DNA from: DSOI01 sp041394885
GTDB taxonomy: Bacteria; Acidobacteriota; Terriglobia; Bryobacterales; Bryobacteraceae
NCBI GenBank assembly: GCA_041394885.1
Contig: JAWKHI010000020.1
Location: 58,769 to 122,768 of the forward strand
DNA length: 64,000 nt
Reading direction: 5' to 3'
The translations under genes and the position numbers were made by a program. How positions within the stretch are numbered: position 1 is the stretch's first letter; every line of letters begins with the position of its first letter. Below the pieces are notes generated by a model. It had not been told where the DNA came from, did not search any database, and saw only the letters and a program-made list of their open reading frames with translations. Below are positions 47,661 to 57,145 of this stretch, piece after piece.

Positions 47661-50264
47661 ATGTATCGCTGCTTACCCTTTCTGTCCTACGCTCTTTTTC
47701 CGGCGTTGGCCGCGGCGGCCGATCCGGTGGAGTTCTTCGAGATGAAAGTACGTCCGGTGCTGGCCAAGCACTGCTACTCGTGCCACACGGCGACGCATAT
47801 GGGCGGGCTGACGGTGGATTCGCGCGAGGCTCTGCTGAAGGGCGGGGGGCGAGGTCCGGCCATTGCGCCGGGCAAGTCCGCCGAGAGCTTGTTGATGACG
47901 GCCGTTCGCCACGCCGATCCGAAATTGAAGATGCCGCCCTCGGGGAAGTTAAGCGAGAGCGAGATTGCCGATCTTGCGTCGTGGATCGATGGGGGCGCGG
48001 CGTGGGGGAAGGCGGCGCCGGCTGCGAAGGCAGGGTCCAAGTACACGATCACCGAAGAGCAGCGGCATTGGTGGGCGTTCCAGCCGGTGCGAAAGCCGGA
48101 GCCTCCGCGGGTGAAGAACGAGCGCTGGATTTCCACGCCGATTGACCGGTTCGTGCTGGCCGCTCTCGAGCGGGAACGGCTGAAGCCGAATGCGGCGGCA
48201 TCCAAGCGCGACTTGATCCGGCGGGTTTATTACGACCTGATTGGGTTGCCGCCGGCGGCGGCCGACATCGAGAAGTTCGAGGCCGATAAATCCAGCGAGG
48301 CATTGGCGAAGGTGGTGGACGAATTGCTCGCGTCACCGGCTTACGGGGAACGGTGGGGGCGTTATTGGCTGGATGTTGCGCGGTACAGCGACGACAAACT
48401 CAATTCGACGCAGGACGAGCCCTACGCGAACGCGTGGCGGTATCGCGACTGGGTGATCGGGGCGTTTAACGACGATATGCCGTACGACCTGTTTCTGAAG
48501 GCGCAGATCGCGGGCGATCAGATCGAGCATCCGGACAAAGCGAAGCTGGTGGCGGGGCTTGGATTCTACGCGCTGAGTCCGCAGTTTCAGGACGACCGGG
48601 TGGATGCGACCACGCGCGGCGTGATGGGCATCACAGTGGCGTGCGCGCAGTGCCACGATCACAAGTTCGATCCGATCCCGACCAAGGACTACTACGCATT
48701 GCTCGGCGTGTTCACCAGCACCGAGCTGGGCGAATTTCCGCTGGCGCCGGCCGACGTGGTGGAACGTTATAAGCAGTCAAAAAAGGGAATCGAAGATCAA
48801 CGGAAGGAGATCGACGAATTTCTGGACCGGCAGGCGAATGACCTTGCGGAGATACTGGCGGCGCAGACGGCTCGATTCATCGAGAGCGTGCGGAAGGGCG
48901 AAGCGGCGCCGGGTCTGGATGGCGAGACCTACGAGCGTTGGAAGAAGTATCTGACCGGGGCCAAGCGCGAGCATCCGTTTCTCGATGACTGGGACAAGGA
49001 CTCCTTTTCCCCGGCGCAGTTCCAGGAGACCGTGATCGCGCTCAATCGCGAGAAGAAGGAAATCGATAAACAGAACATGATCCGGCTGGGCGGGAGCGAG
49101 GTGCGGCGGGATCTGGCGAACGCCGATCTGCTGTCGCTTGCCCGCGACCGGTATTTTCTGTGGCGCGATCTGTTTGGGGCGGGGCGGTTCGAGAAGTTCG
49201 ACTCCGGGGTGCTGTACCACAAGCCGGAGCGGCTGGAGCGGTTCCTGAGCGGGGCGTGGAAACAGCATCTGATCGAGCTGCGGGCGGAGCTGGACCGGCG
49301 GACCAAGGCGATGCCGGATCCCTATCCCTACTACCACACGATTCAGGACGTGAAGGATCCCAAGAACACGCGGATCCAGATCCGCGGGTCCCGCGACAAT
49401 CTGGGTGACGAGGCGCCGCGGGCGTTCCTGTCGGTATTCGCCAAGGGCGATCCGGAGCCGTTCCGGAAAGGGAGTGGACGGCTGGAACTGGCCGAGGCGA
49501 TCGGGAACAGGGAGAATCCGTTGACGGCGCGGGTCTGGGCGAACCGGGTGTGGGGGTATCATTTCGGCAAGCCGCTGGTAGCCACGCCGAGCAACTTCGG
49601 GCAACTGGGCGAGCGTCCGACGCATCCGGAACTGCTGGATTACCTGGCTGCGCGGCTGATGGAGCAGAACTGGTCAATGAAGGCGCTGCACCGGGAAATC
49701 GTGCTGAGCACGGCATACCGGCTTTCGGCGGCGACCGATGAGAGCAACTTCGCGCGCGATCCGGATAACCGGTATCTGTGGAGAGCGAACCGGCGGCGGC
49801 TGGACATCGAGCCGCTGCGGGACACGCTGTTGCAGGTGTCGGGGCAACTGGACCGGACGGTGGGCGGGGCTCCGGTGAAGCTGACGAATTCGTCGAACCG
49901 GCGGCGGTCCGTCTATGGGTTCGTGAGCCGGCGCAAGCTGGATGGAACGCTCTCGCTGTTCGATTTTCCGAATCCGAATTCGATGAGCGAGCAGCGCATC
50001 GAGACGGCGACGCCACTGCAGCAGCTCTACTTTCTCAACAGTGGATTCGTGGAAGACCGCGCGATCGCGCTGGCGTGCCGGGTGGAAGGATCGGCGTTCG
50101 ACACCGCCGGGCGGATCCGTGCGGCGTACCGAATGGTCTACGGGCGCGCGCCGTCGAAGGAAGAGATTGCGTTGGGCGAGGAGTATGTGTCGCGCGGAGA
50201 CGATCCATGGGTGCGCTATGCCCAGGTGCTGTTGAGTTCGAACGAACTGCTTTTCGTCGATTAG
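47661..50264 (+). CDS. Planctomycete-type cytochrome c with DUF1549/DUF1553 (PSD1)
   Basis: An 867-aa exported protein: signal peptide (1-20), PSCyt1 haem-c domain (CYSCH at residue 38, GGLTVDSREALLKGG, IAPGKSAESLL), DUF1549 (about 140-370; RFVLAALERERLKPNAAASKRDLIRRVYYDLIGLPP) and DUF1553 (about 580-830; NRENPLTARVWANRVWGYHFGKPLV, LDYLAARLMEQNWSMKALHREIVLS). The family always comes with DUF1501 proteins, which is the case here. It is thought to act in extracellular sugar or C1 metabolism, but its reaction is unknown. A short TAGAAT element lies 13 nt before the start. Confidence 0.92.
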   Translation: MYRCLPFLSYALFPALAAAADPVEFFEMKVRPVLAKHCYSCHTATHMGGLTVDSREALLKGGGRGPAIAPGKSAESLLMTAVRHADPKLKMPPSGKLSESEIADLASWIDGGAAWGKAAPAAKAGSKYTITEEQRHWWAFQPVRKPEPPRVKNERWISTPIDRFVLAALERERLKPNAAASKRDLIRRVYYDLIGLPPAAADIEKFEADKSSEALAKVVDELLASPAYGERWGRYWLDVARYSDDKLNSTQDEPYANAWRYRDWVIGAFNDDMPYDLFLKAQIAGDQIEHPDKAKLVAGLGFYALSPQFQDDRVDATTRGVMGITVACAQCHDHKFDPIPTKDYYALLGVFTSTELGEFPLAPADVVERYKQSKKGIEDQRKEIDEFLDRQANDLAEILAAQTARFIESVRKGEAAPGLDGETYERWKKYLTGAKREHPFLDDWDKDSFSPAQFQETVIALNREKKEIDKQNMIRLGGSEVRRDLANADLLSLARDRYFLWRDLFGAGRFEKFDSGVLYHKPERLERFLSGAWKQHLIELRAELDRRTKAMPDPYPYYHTIQDVKDPKNTRIQIRGSRDNLGDEAPRAFLSVFAKGDPEPFRKGSGRLELAEAIGNRENPLTARVWANRVWGYHFGKPLVATPSNFGQLGERPTHPELLDYLAARLMEQNWSMKALHREIVLSTAYRLSAATDESNFARDPDNRYLWRANRRRLDIEPLRDTLLQVSGQLDRTVGGAPVKLTNSSNRRRSVYGFVSRRKLDGTLSLFDFPNPNSMSEQRIETATPLQQLYFLNSGFVEDRAIALACRVEGSAFDTAGRIRAAYRMVYGRAPSKEEIALGEEYVSRGDDPWVRYAQVLLSSNELLFVD

Positions 50265-50275
50265 GAGAGACCCGA

Positions 50276-51646
50276 ATGATGACGCGACGTGACGCACTGA
50301 GAACGCTGGGGTCGGGGTTTGGGATGGCGGGATTCGCGGGAGTGGCGGCGGGATCGGATCAGCCGCTCGAACCGAAAGCACCGCACTTTGCCCCGAAGGC
50401 CAAGCACGTGATTTACCTGTTCCTGAACGGCGGGCCGTCGCAGGTGGATACATTTGACCCGAAACCGATGCTGACGAAGTATCACGGACAGCCGGCGCCG
50501 AGCGGGAATCTGAAGACGGAACGAAAGACGGGCGCGCTTTTGAAGTCGCCGTTCGAGTTCAAGCCGGGCGGCAAGAGCGGTGTGCCGATCAGCGACATTT
50601 TTCCGAAGCTGCGGGACCGGGCCGACGATTTGTGCGTGATCCGGTCCATGTACACGGAGCGGCCGAATCATGAGCCGTCGCTGTTCATGCTGAACTGCGG
50701 GCACGTGCTGCCGGGACATCCGTCAATGGGATCATGGCTGACGTACGGACTGGGTTCGTTCAACCAGAATCTGCCGGGGTTCGTGGTGCTGTGTCCGGGA
50801 GTGCCTGTGATCGGGCCGCAGTTGTGGACATCGGCCTATTTGCCGAGCATCTACCAGGGCACCTATCTGCCCAACAACGAGAAAGAACCGGAGAGGCTGA
50901 TCCAACATCTGCGGAACCGTCACCTGGGGGCGGATGAGCAGAGGCGCCAGTTGGATCTGTTGGCGAAACTGAACCGGCTACATTTGGCGCGCGAGGGATC
51001 GGATCCTCAATTGGAGGGACGGATCCAGCAGATGGAGATCGCTTACCGGATGCAGACCGAGGCGATGGATGCGTTGGATGTGAGCAAGGAGCCGGAGAAA
51101 GTCCGGGCGCGATATGGAGAGGGCGATTTCGCGCGAGGATGCCTGATCGCGCGGCGACTGGTGGAGCGTGGAGTCCGGATGGTGCAGGTTTACTACGGCA
51201 ACGGGCAGCCATGGGACAACCACGACGATATTTTGATTCATCGCAAACTGGCCGGGACGGCGGACGCGCCGATGGCGGCGCTGCTCGAAGATCTGAAGGC
51301 ATCGGGGTTGTTGGACGAGACTGTGGTGATGATCGGGGGGGAGTTCGGGCGGACGCCGTCGGTGGAAGTGAGCGGCCTGGTGCGAGTGCAGAACGGGCGA
51401 GACCACAACAATCACGGGTTCAGCATGCTGCTGGCCGGTGGAGGTGTAAAGGGCGGGACGACGTACGGGGCGACGGACGAATTCGGGTTCAAGGCGGTGG
51501 AAAATCGCGTGCATCCGCACGATGTGCATGCGACGGTGCTGCATCTGCTGGGGCTGGAGCACACGAAGCTGACGTACCGGTATAGCGGGCGGGATTTTCG
51601 ATTGACGGATGTGGCGGGCAATGTAGTGAAGGGCGTATTGGCGTAA
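50276..51646 (+). CDS. DUF1501 domain-containing protein (alkaline-phosphatase-fold)
   Basis: A 456-aa Tat-exported protein (RRDALRTLGSGFGMAGFAG) of the DUF1501 family, related to sulfatases/alkaline phosphatases. Blocks seen: YLFLNGGPSQVDTFDPKP, SMYTERPNHEPSLFMLNCG, TVVMIGGEFGRTP, HNNHGFSMLLAGGGVKGG and the C-terminal VHPHDVHATVLHLLGLEHTKLTYRYSGRDFRLTDV. It is 11 nt downstream of the cytochrome gene, with an AGGAGAG ribosome-binding site; start at 50276, with a second ATG one codon on. Confidence 0.93.
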   Translation: MMTRRDALRTLGSGFGMAGFAGVAAGSDQPLEPKAPHFAPKAKHVIYLFLNGGPSQVDTFDPKPMLTKYHGQPAPSGNLKTERKTGALLKSPFEFKPGGKSGVPISDIFPKLRDRADDLCVIRSMYTERPNHEPSLFMLNCGHVLPGHPSMGSWLTYGLGSFNQNLPGFVVLCPGVPVIGPQLWTSAYLPSIYQGTYLPNNEKEPERLIQHLRNRHLGADEQRRQLDLLAKLNRLHLAREGSDPQLEGRIQQMEIAYRMQTEAMDALDVSKEPEKVRARYGEGDFARGCLIARRLVERGVRMVQVYYGNGQPWDNHDDILIHRKLAGTADAPMAALLEDLKASGLLDETVVMIGGEFGRTPSVEVSGLVRVQNGRDHNNHGFSMLLAGGGVKGGTTYGATDEFGFKAVENRVHPHDVHATVLHLLGLEHTKLTYRYSGRDFRLTDVAGNVVKGVLA

Positions 51647-51652
51647 AAAATA

Positions 51653-51724
51653 CCCCGGAACCGGCCCCAAAATTCCGGTTCCGGGGCGCCGCAAAACCGG
51701 CCGGTGTGCCCATCACCGGCCGGT
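51653..51724 (+). terminator. Two perfect hairpins after the DUF1501 gene
   Basis: First hairpin CCCCGGAACCGG-ccccaaaatt-CCGGTTCCGGGG (51653-51686), then ACCGGCCGGTG-tgcccat-CACCGGCCGGT (51696-51724). Both stems are perfect at 12 and 11 bp. Probably a terminator or mRNA stabiliser; no T-run follows. Confidence 0.55.
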
Positions 51725-52058
51725 CCCCGCGACCGTGGCGGGCCTGAGGCGGAGTCAACGCGCGGCCTTCCCTCCGAAGGCAGTGCGGACTGCGACGTCC
51801 CGGCGCGACCACGGCCGCAAAGCTTGGCTTTTCGGCCATTTTCGATGGAAGCGCCCCTCGCGCGCCGCCGGTTGGCGACGCCCCGCCGCGCCAGCATTTG
51901 CTGCCGGCCGCGTCCGCGCTTCCATCTGATTTCAGTAGAGCATGGGGCTCCAAGAAAACCGGGCCGCAGCGGCGGATGCGCGCGCAAATACGCAACGGAT
52001 ATCTTGTTTTATTTCAGTTGAATCTGTGTTTTTTCGCTTTTTTAAAAGCCTTCGTGAC
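51725..52058. other. Gap without a recognised gene
   Basis: No gene is supported. An AT-rich T-run island lies at about 52000-52050 (including TTTTTTCGCTTTTTTAAAA), directly after the stop of the minus-strand S9 peptidase and probably part of its 3' end. Confidence 0.4.
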
Positions 52059-54137
52059 TCATTGCGGCGCGACGCCCAATTGGTCCAGGAGGAAGGCCAA
52101 GCGAGCCGCGATGGCGTCAATGGCCTGCTCGATGGAGCGTCCTCCGGCGTGGCCGGACTTGAAGTTGAAGCTCAGCAGGACGGGGCGGCCGGATGTGGAA
52201 GCGGCCTGGAGTTTCGCGGCCATCTTGATGGCCTGCTGGGGCGGCACGCGGGTGTCGCCGTCGCCGGTGACGAGCAGGACGGCCGGGTACGAGGTCTTGG
52301 GGCGGACGTTCTCGTAGGGTGAGTAGCGGCGAAGGAAGGCGAACTCGGCGGGCTTGGATGCATCGCCGTATTCGAGCAACGCGGGGGGATTGTTGTTGCC
52401 GGTGTAGCGGTAGTAGCGGATCATGTCGAGGTCCGGGTACTCGCACAGCACGGCCCGGAACAAATCCGGCCGCTGGGTGAGCGCGGCGCCCATGAGGAGG
52501 CCGCCGTTGGAGGCGCCCTGTATGGCGAGCCTGGACGGGGTGGTGTAACCGGACCGGATGAGCCATTCCGCGGCGGCGATGAAATCATCGAAGGCGTTCT
52601 GCTTGTTGGCGAGCATGCCACCGCGGTGCCAACGTTCGCCGAACTCGCCACCGCCACGGATGTTGGCGAGGGCGAAGACGCCGCCTTGCTCAGCCCATGC
52701 GACGGCGGTGGGGCGAAATCCCGGGGTCTGGGGAACGTTAAAACCTCCGTAGCCGTACAGCAGGACGGGCCGGTTACGATCCCGGCGCAACCCTTTCTTG
52801 TGAACCAGGAACATGGGAACGCGGGTGCCGTCCTTGGATTGGAACCAGACCTGGCGAGTTTCAAGCGCCGTGTTGTCGAGCGGGATATCCGGGCGGAACC
52901 AGAGGTCGCGGCTTCCCTTCTCCGTGTGGAACAGATAGACGGCAGATGGTTCCGTGAACGAGGTGTAGGTGAGTACGCCGACCGGGTGATCCCACTCGCC
53001 ACGCAGGCGCGCCATGCCGATTCCCGGCAAGGGAACGACGGCGGAGGGGCCCCCGGTCAAGGGAAAGCGGCGAATTTCCGAGTGCACGTCCTTCAGATAG
53101 CCCACCCAGAGGGCGCCGCCGATAACGTCGAAATCCTGGATGACGGAGGCGGATTCGGGAACGACTTCCGTCCAGTGGTCCTGACCGGGATGGAGAAGAT
53201 CGATGGCGATGAGGCGGCGGTTCGGGGCCTTCCAACTGGTTTGGACGATGAGGGAGTGCGGTCCGGACCAGGTGGGGAAGAAGAGAGCGTCGATACCGGT
53301 GATGAGGGGCCGCACGGGGCCGCCGTGTTCGAGGTCCAGGAAGAAAAGCTCGCTACGGGCCCAGCCGTGCTGGACGGCGATGAGAAGAATGCGGCCGTCT
53401 GAGGACAGATCCGCGCTGACGAATTGGTCCGGCGTTGTGTCCTGGCCAAACAGGAGACGTTCGGCGCCGTCTTTCAGACTGTGGCGATAGAGGCGGCTGC
53501 CTTCCGAGCGTGACCGGCGCACGAAATAGAATCCGTCGCCGGAGGGTTCGAATACAAGGCGGCTGTAGAGGCCGGTGGGCAGGGAGAAGGGGAGCGTGCG
53601 CGACAACGCGATGTCGAGGAAGCGGATGGCTACTTCGTCGCGGCCCCCTTCGCGCACCGAGTAGGCGATGCGTCGGCCGTCTTGGGCGATGGAGAAGAAT
53701 TGGACGGCGACGGAGGGGTCCGGCGAGACGGAGGAGGGATCGATGAGAACGACGTCGGGGCCATCAGGTTTTTCGCGCATGCACAGGAGGGGGCGCCCAC
53801 CGCCCGCGGAGCGCTTCTCGAAGAAGAATTTTCCGCCGGCGATGGTGGGAGCGGAAACCGAGTCATGAACGGCCAACCGGGCAAGGCGGTCACGGAGGAT
53901 GTGGCGTCCGGGGATGCGGCCGAGAGCGGCTTCGGAATGAGCGTTTTGCTCCTGGAGCCAGGCGCGGGTCTCTTCGCTCGCAAGGTCGTCGAGCCAGGGA
54001 TAAGGGTCTGTGAGGGCGACTCCGTGGAGGATCTCGCGCTGCGGGGCGATACGGGCGAGGGGCGGACGGGAATGGACCTGCGCAGAGGCGGCGGTGGAAA
54101 GCAGGGCCAACCAGATTCCGATGGCGGTCATGTCCAT
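52059..54137 (-). CDS. Prolyl oligopeptidase family serine peptidase (S9)
   Basis: A 692-aa exported peptidase: signal peptide (about 1-19), N-terminal seven-bladed propeller (about 70-400) starting with DPYPWLDDLASEETRAWLQEQN, and an alpha/beta-hydrolase domain. The catalytic triad is visible: Ser543 in GASNGGLL, Asp in GDGDTRVPP (about 626-628) and His663 in SGHAGG. It cleaves short proline-containing peptides in the periplasm. Start at 54137 or 54131; the latter ATG is 8 nt after a TATGGT. Confidence 0.93.
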   Translation of the reverse strand: MDMTAIGIWLALLSTAASAQVHSRPPLARIAPQREILHGVALTDPYPWLDDLASEETRAWLQEQNAHSEAALGRIPGRHILRDRLARLAVHDSVSAPTIAGGKFFFEKRSAGGGRPLLCMREKPDGPDVVLIDPSSVSPDPSVAVQFFSIAQDGRRIAYSVREGGRDEVAIRFLDIALSRTLPFSLPTGLYSRLVFEPSGDGFYFVRRSRSEGSRLYRHSLKDGAERLLFGQDTTPDQFVSADLSSDGRILLIAVQHGWARSELFFLDLEHGGPVRPLITGIDALFFPTWSGPHSLIVQTSWKAPNRRLIAIDLLHPGQDHWTEVVPESASVIQDFDVIGGALWVGYLKDVHSEIRRFPLTGGPSAVVPLPGIGMARLRGEWDHPVGVLTYTSFTEPSAVYLFHTEKGSRDLWFRPDIPLDNTALETRQVWFQSKDGTRVPMFLVHKKGLRRDRNRPVLLYGYGGFNVPQTPGFRPTAVAWAEQGGVFALANIRGGGEFGERWHRGGMLANKQNAFDDFIAAAEWLIRSGYTTPSRLAIQGASNGGLLMGAALTQRPDLFRAVLCEYPDLDMIRYYRYTGNNNPPALLEYGDASKPAEFAFLRRYSPYENVRPKTSYPAVLLVTGDGDTRVPPQQAIKMAAKLQAASTSGRPVLLSFNFKSGHAGGRSIEQAIDAIAARLAFLLDQLGVAPQ

Positions 54138-54213
54138 CTACCATAGCCCAACGGGACGGGCCGGAGATCGGCCGGATTGGAATGCGCTACGCTCAAAGTT
54201 TCCACACATCACG

Positions 54214-55320
54214 ATGCAGATTCCACCGGTAAATTTCAAAGCATTGCTCGACGCGACGGAGCCGGAATGGCGGGCGCGGCTGGAAGAGTTTTTCGCGCGC
54301 CAACACTTTATTCTGGGTCCGGAACTGGCGGCATTCGAAGTCGAGTTCGCCCGGGCGATGGAAGCCCGGTTCAGCGTGGGGGTGGGCACAGGGACCGCGG
54401 CGATTGAACTTTGCCTGCGGCACGCCGGAATCACGGACCCCAAGCAAGAGGTGATCGCGCCGGCATTGACCGCGCCGTTTACGGGGACGGCGATCGTGTC
54501 GGCGGGATGCCGGATCCGGTTCGCCGACATCGATCCGGAAACGCTGCTGATGGATCCGGCCGACGTGGAGCGGCGGCTCACGCGGCGGACGGCGGCGATC
54601 GTCCCGGTGCATCTCTACGGGCAGACATGCGATATGAACCGCTACCGGGCGCTGGCCCGCGAGGCCAAAGCGGTACTGGTGCAGGACGCCTGCCAGGCGC
54701 ATGGTGCGCGGTGGAACGGGCGTCCGCTGACGGAGTTCTCCCGGTACGTCTGCCACAGTTTCTACCCGACCAAGAACCTGGGCGCGCTGGGCGACGGAGG
54801 TGCGATCACGACGAACAGCGCCGGCGTCGACGCCGGACTGCGTATGCTCCGGGACGGTGGGCGTAAGCGAGGCAAACAGGTGGCGGAGATCAAAGGGATC
54901 AATTCGCGTCTGGATGACATGCAGTGTTGTTTCTTGCGTTCCTTTCTCCCGAAACTGGAGGAATGGAACGGCCATCGCCGGAAGATCGCGGCGGTGTACA
55001 CCGACGCTCTGTCGGATTGCGCGGGGGTGACGTTGGTCCGTACGAGCGCGGAATCGGTGCGGCATCTGTACGTGATTCGGGTGCGCGGCCGGGAGCGGCT
55101 GCGAACGTATCTGGGCGAGCACGGGATCGGGACGGGGATTCACTATGCGGTTCCGCTGCACCGCATGCCGGCGTTTCGGGAATGCGGGTTAAAGGCCGGG
55201 GATTTGCCGCACGCCGAGCGGGCGTGCCGGGAAGTGCTGAGTTTGCCGCTGTGGCCTTACATGCCGGAGAGCGCCGCGGTTGAGGTGGCGGGGCGGATCC
55301 GCGATTATTTTCGGAAGTAG
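54214..55320 (+). CDS. DegT/DnrJ/EryC1/StrS aminotransferase
   Basis: A 368-aa PLP-dependent sugar aminotransferase, which makes amino sugars for lipopolysaccharide or other surface glycans. Visible: GTGTAAIELCLRH near the N-terminus, DACQAHGA, the Schiff-base Lys187 in YPTKNLGALGDGGAI, and NSRLDDMQ. It begins at the ATG at 54214 (MQIPPVNFKALLDAT). It lies next to a GT4 glycosyltransferase and a TMTC-like protein, on the opposite strand, which suggests glycan biosynthesis. Confidence 0.92.
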   Translation: MQIPPVNFKALLDATEPEWRARLEEFFARQHFILGPELAAFEVEFARAMEARFSVGVGTGTAAIELCLRHAGITDPKQEVIAPALTAPFTGTAIVSAGCRIRFADIDPETLLMDPADVERRLTRRTAAIVPVHLYGQTCDMNRYRALAREAKAVLVQDACQAHGARWNGRPLTEFSRYVCHSFYPTKNLGALGDGGAITTNSAGVDAGLRMLRDGGRKRGKQVAEIKGINSRLDDMQCCFLRSFLPKLEEWNGHRRKIAAVYTDALSDCAGVTLVRTSAESVRHLYVIRVRGRERLRTYLGEHGIGTGIHYAVPLHRMPAFRECGLKAGDLPHAERACREVLSLPLWPYMPESAAVEVAGRIRDYFRK

Positions 55321-55321
55321 G

Positions 55322-57145
55322 TTATCGCGCGCCCAGGTTCTGTTGGGCGAGCGCGAGCCCTTGCGTGGCGGCGGCATTGCCTGGGTTGAGTTCGATGACG
55401 CGGCGATAGTCGCCGGCGGCGTCGGCCCAGTTGCCGAGGGCGGCGTACGTGTTGGCGCGGTAGAGGTAGGTGGGCCAATGAGTGGGGTCGTAGCTGCGGG
55501 CGGTGGATAGCGATTCGAGGGCGTCTCCGTAGCGGCCGAGTTTGGCCTGCACCATGCCGATTGTCGCGTAGACGTGGGCGCCTTTTTCGATTTGGGCGGC
55601 TTGCCGCAGTCGCTCGATGGCCTCTTCGCCGCGGCCGGCGGCATCCAGGGCCAGCGCCCAATCGAGGAGCAAGCCGAAATCGGGCTTTTCGACGCGGGCA
55701 GCGGCGGCGTAGGCTTCGGCCGATTCCGGGAAGCGTCCGGCGGCGTACAGGGCGTGACCGAGTTGGAATCGAGGCCGCGCCTTGTTCGGGGACGCTTTGG
55801 CCGTTTCGGTCCACAGGGCGATGGGATCCGCCCAGAGCGCCGCGCGGGCCGAAGTAAGATATCCGAGGCAGCAAACCACGGCGGCGGCGGCGGCGATGCC
55901 GGCCGGCCGGCTGATGCGGATGCGGCGCGCGGCCTCGAGCAGAATGAGGACCAGCCCCAGGAACGGATAGTAGAGCCGCCGTTCGGCCGCCACGTCGCGG
56001 ATGGGGACCACCGACGAGGTAGGAGCGATCAGGAGCAGAAACACCAGCCAGCCGAATGCGGCTAGCGGGTAGCTGCGGCGATAGAGCCACGCGGCGGCCG
56101 ACAGCGCGGCCAAGGCGGCCAGGCCGAGCGCCGCGCCTCGATCCCAGACCGAGCGGGAGTAGGAGAACTCCGGGTCGAGGTTTTGGCCGAGCGGCAATAC
56201 CGAGAGGAGAAGGTAGTGCCAGATGACGCGGCACTGTGTGAAGAAATACTGGAACCAGCGCACACCGGTGGAGCCGAAGCCGGCGGTGTCGGAGACGGCG
56301 AGGATCCGGAGGACGAAGGCCACGCCAGCAGCGCCGGCGAGCGCGAACGCGCCATGGATGGGCCAGTGGGCGCGAATGCCACGGAAAGAAAATCCGGGGT
56401 TCCAGAAGTAATCCGCCAGCAGCAGCAGCCCGGGGATCACCGCGGCCTGCTCCTTGGAGGCGACGGCGGCGCCGGTCAGGGCGAGGATGGCGAGTGCGCG
56501 GGGGAAGCCGAGCGGCTGTGGATTCTGTTCCCGGGCGCCCCAGCCGCCGCCGGGGCGAAGGCAGCCACCGAGAAACACCGATAAGGCGGCATAGGCGAGC
56601 ATGGTGCTGAGTACGTCAGACCGGCTGGCAACGTAGGCGACGGCCTCGGTGTGGATGGGGTGGAGGAGAAACACGGACGCGCCGAACACCGAGAGCAGAT
56701 CCGCCTTGCGGAGCGATTCCCCGGCCCAAACGAGCAGGCGGCGGCACAGGGTGAATACCAGGATGGCGACGACGACGTGGAGCACGACGTTGACGGCGTG
56801 ATAGGAGAAGGTCTGCTGGCCGGAAACCAGATAGTTCAGCCAGAAGGTGATCATCAGCAGCGGACGGTTTTCCAGGGTCGGTTTACGAGCCCAGACGTCG
56901 GCTTCGGGGCGTCCGAACGGGAGATAGAGGTCGTCGAATACGAAGGGTCCGGAAAGGGCAGGGGCGTAGACGAAGAACGCCGCCACCACGGCGGCGAGCA
57001 GGGCCCAGGGCCACCAGTGCGGACGGGGCTGGTCGGCGTAGTCAGGAGGCCGCGGTGCGGCGGAGTCGACGTCGAGCTTGGGAGCGGCGGAGTTGAGCGG
57101 GGTGTCCTTGCTTCCGGACTTTTCCCTAGTGCGCGCCCGGCTCAC
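55322..57145 (-). CDS. TMTC-like membrane protein with TPRs
   Basis: A 607-aa protein with a cytoplasmic N-terminus of about 45 residues, about nine TM helices (45-400; FFVYAPALSGPFVFDDLYLPF..., SYHAVNVVLHVVVAILVF, LHPIHTEAVAYVASRSDV), and four or more C-terminal TPRs (about 460-600). The FDD, H-x-x-NV-x-LH, and LHPIHTEAVAYVASR blocks match bacterial relatives of the TMTC O-mannosyltransferases (GT-C fold). The GTG start overlaps the upstream GT4 stop (GTGA), so it is co-translated. A protein O-glycosylation role is inferred. Confidence 0.75.
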   Translation of the reverse strand: MSRARTREKSGSKDTPLNSAAPKLDVDSAAPRPPDYADQPRPHWWPWALLAAVVAAFFVYAPALSGPFVFDDLYLPFGRPEADVWARKPTLENRPLLMITFWLNYLVSGQQTFSYHAVNVVLHVVVAILVFTLCRRLLVWAGESLRKADLLSVFGASVFLLHPIHTEAVAYVASRSDVLSTMLAYAALSVFLGGCLRPGGGWGAREQNPQPLGFPRALAILALTGAAVASKEQAAVIPGLLLLADYFWNPGFSFRGIRAHWPIHGAFALAGAAGVAFVLRILAVSDTAGFGSTGVRWFQYFFTQCRVIWHYLLLSVLPLGQNLDPEFSYSRSVWDRGAALGLAALAALSAAAWLYRRSYPLAAFGWLVFLLLIAPTSSVVPIRDVAAERRLYYPFLGLVLILLEAARRIRISRPAGIAAAAAVVCCLGYLTSARAALWADPIALWTETAKASPNKARPRFQLGHALYAAGRFPESAEAYAAAARVEKPDFGLLLDWALALDAAGRGEEAIERLRQAAQIEKGAHVYATIGMVQAKLGRYGDALESLSTARSYDPTHWPTYLYRANTYAALGNWADAAGDYRRVIELNPGNAAATQGLALAQQNLGAR

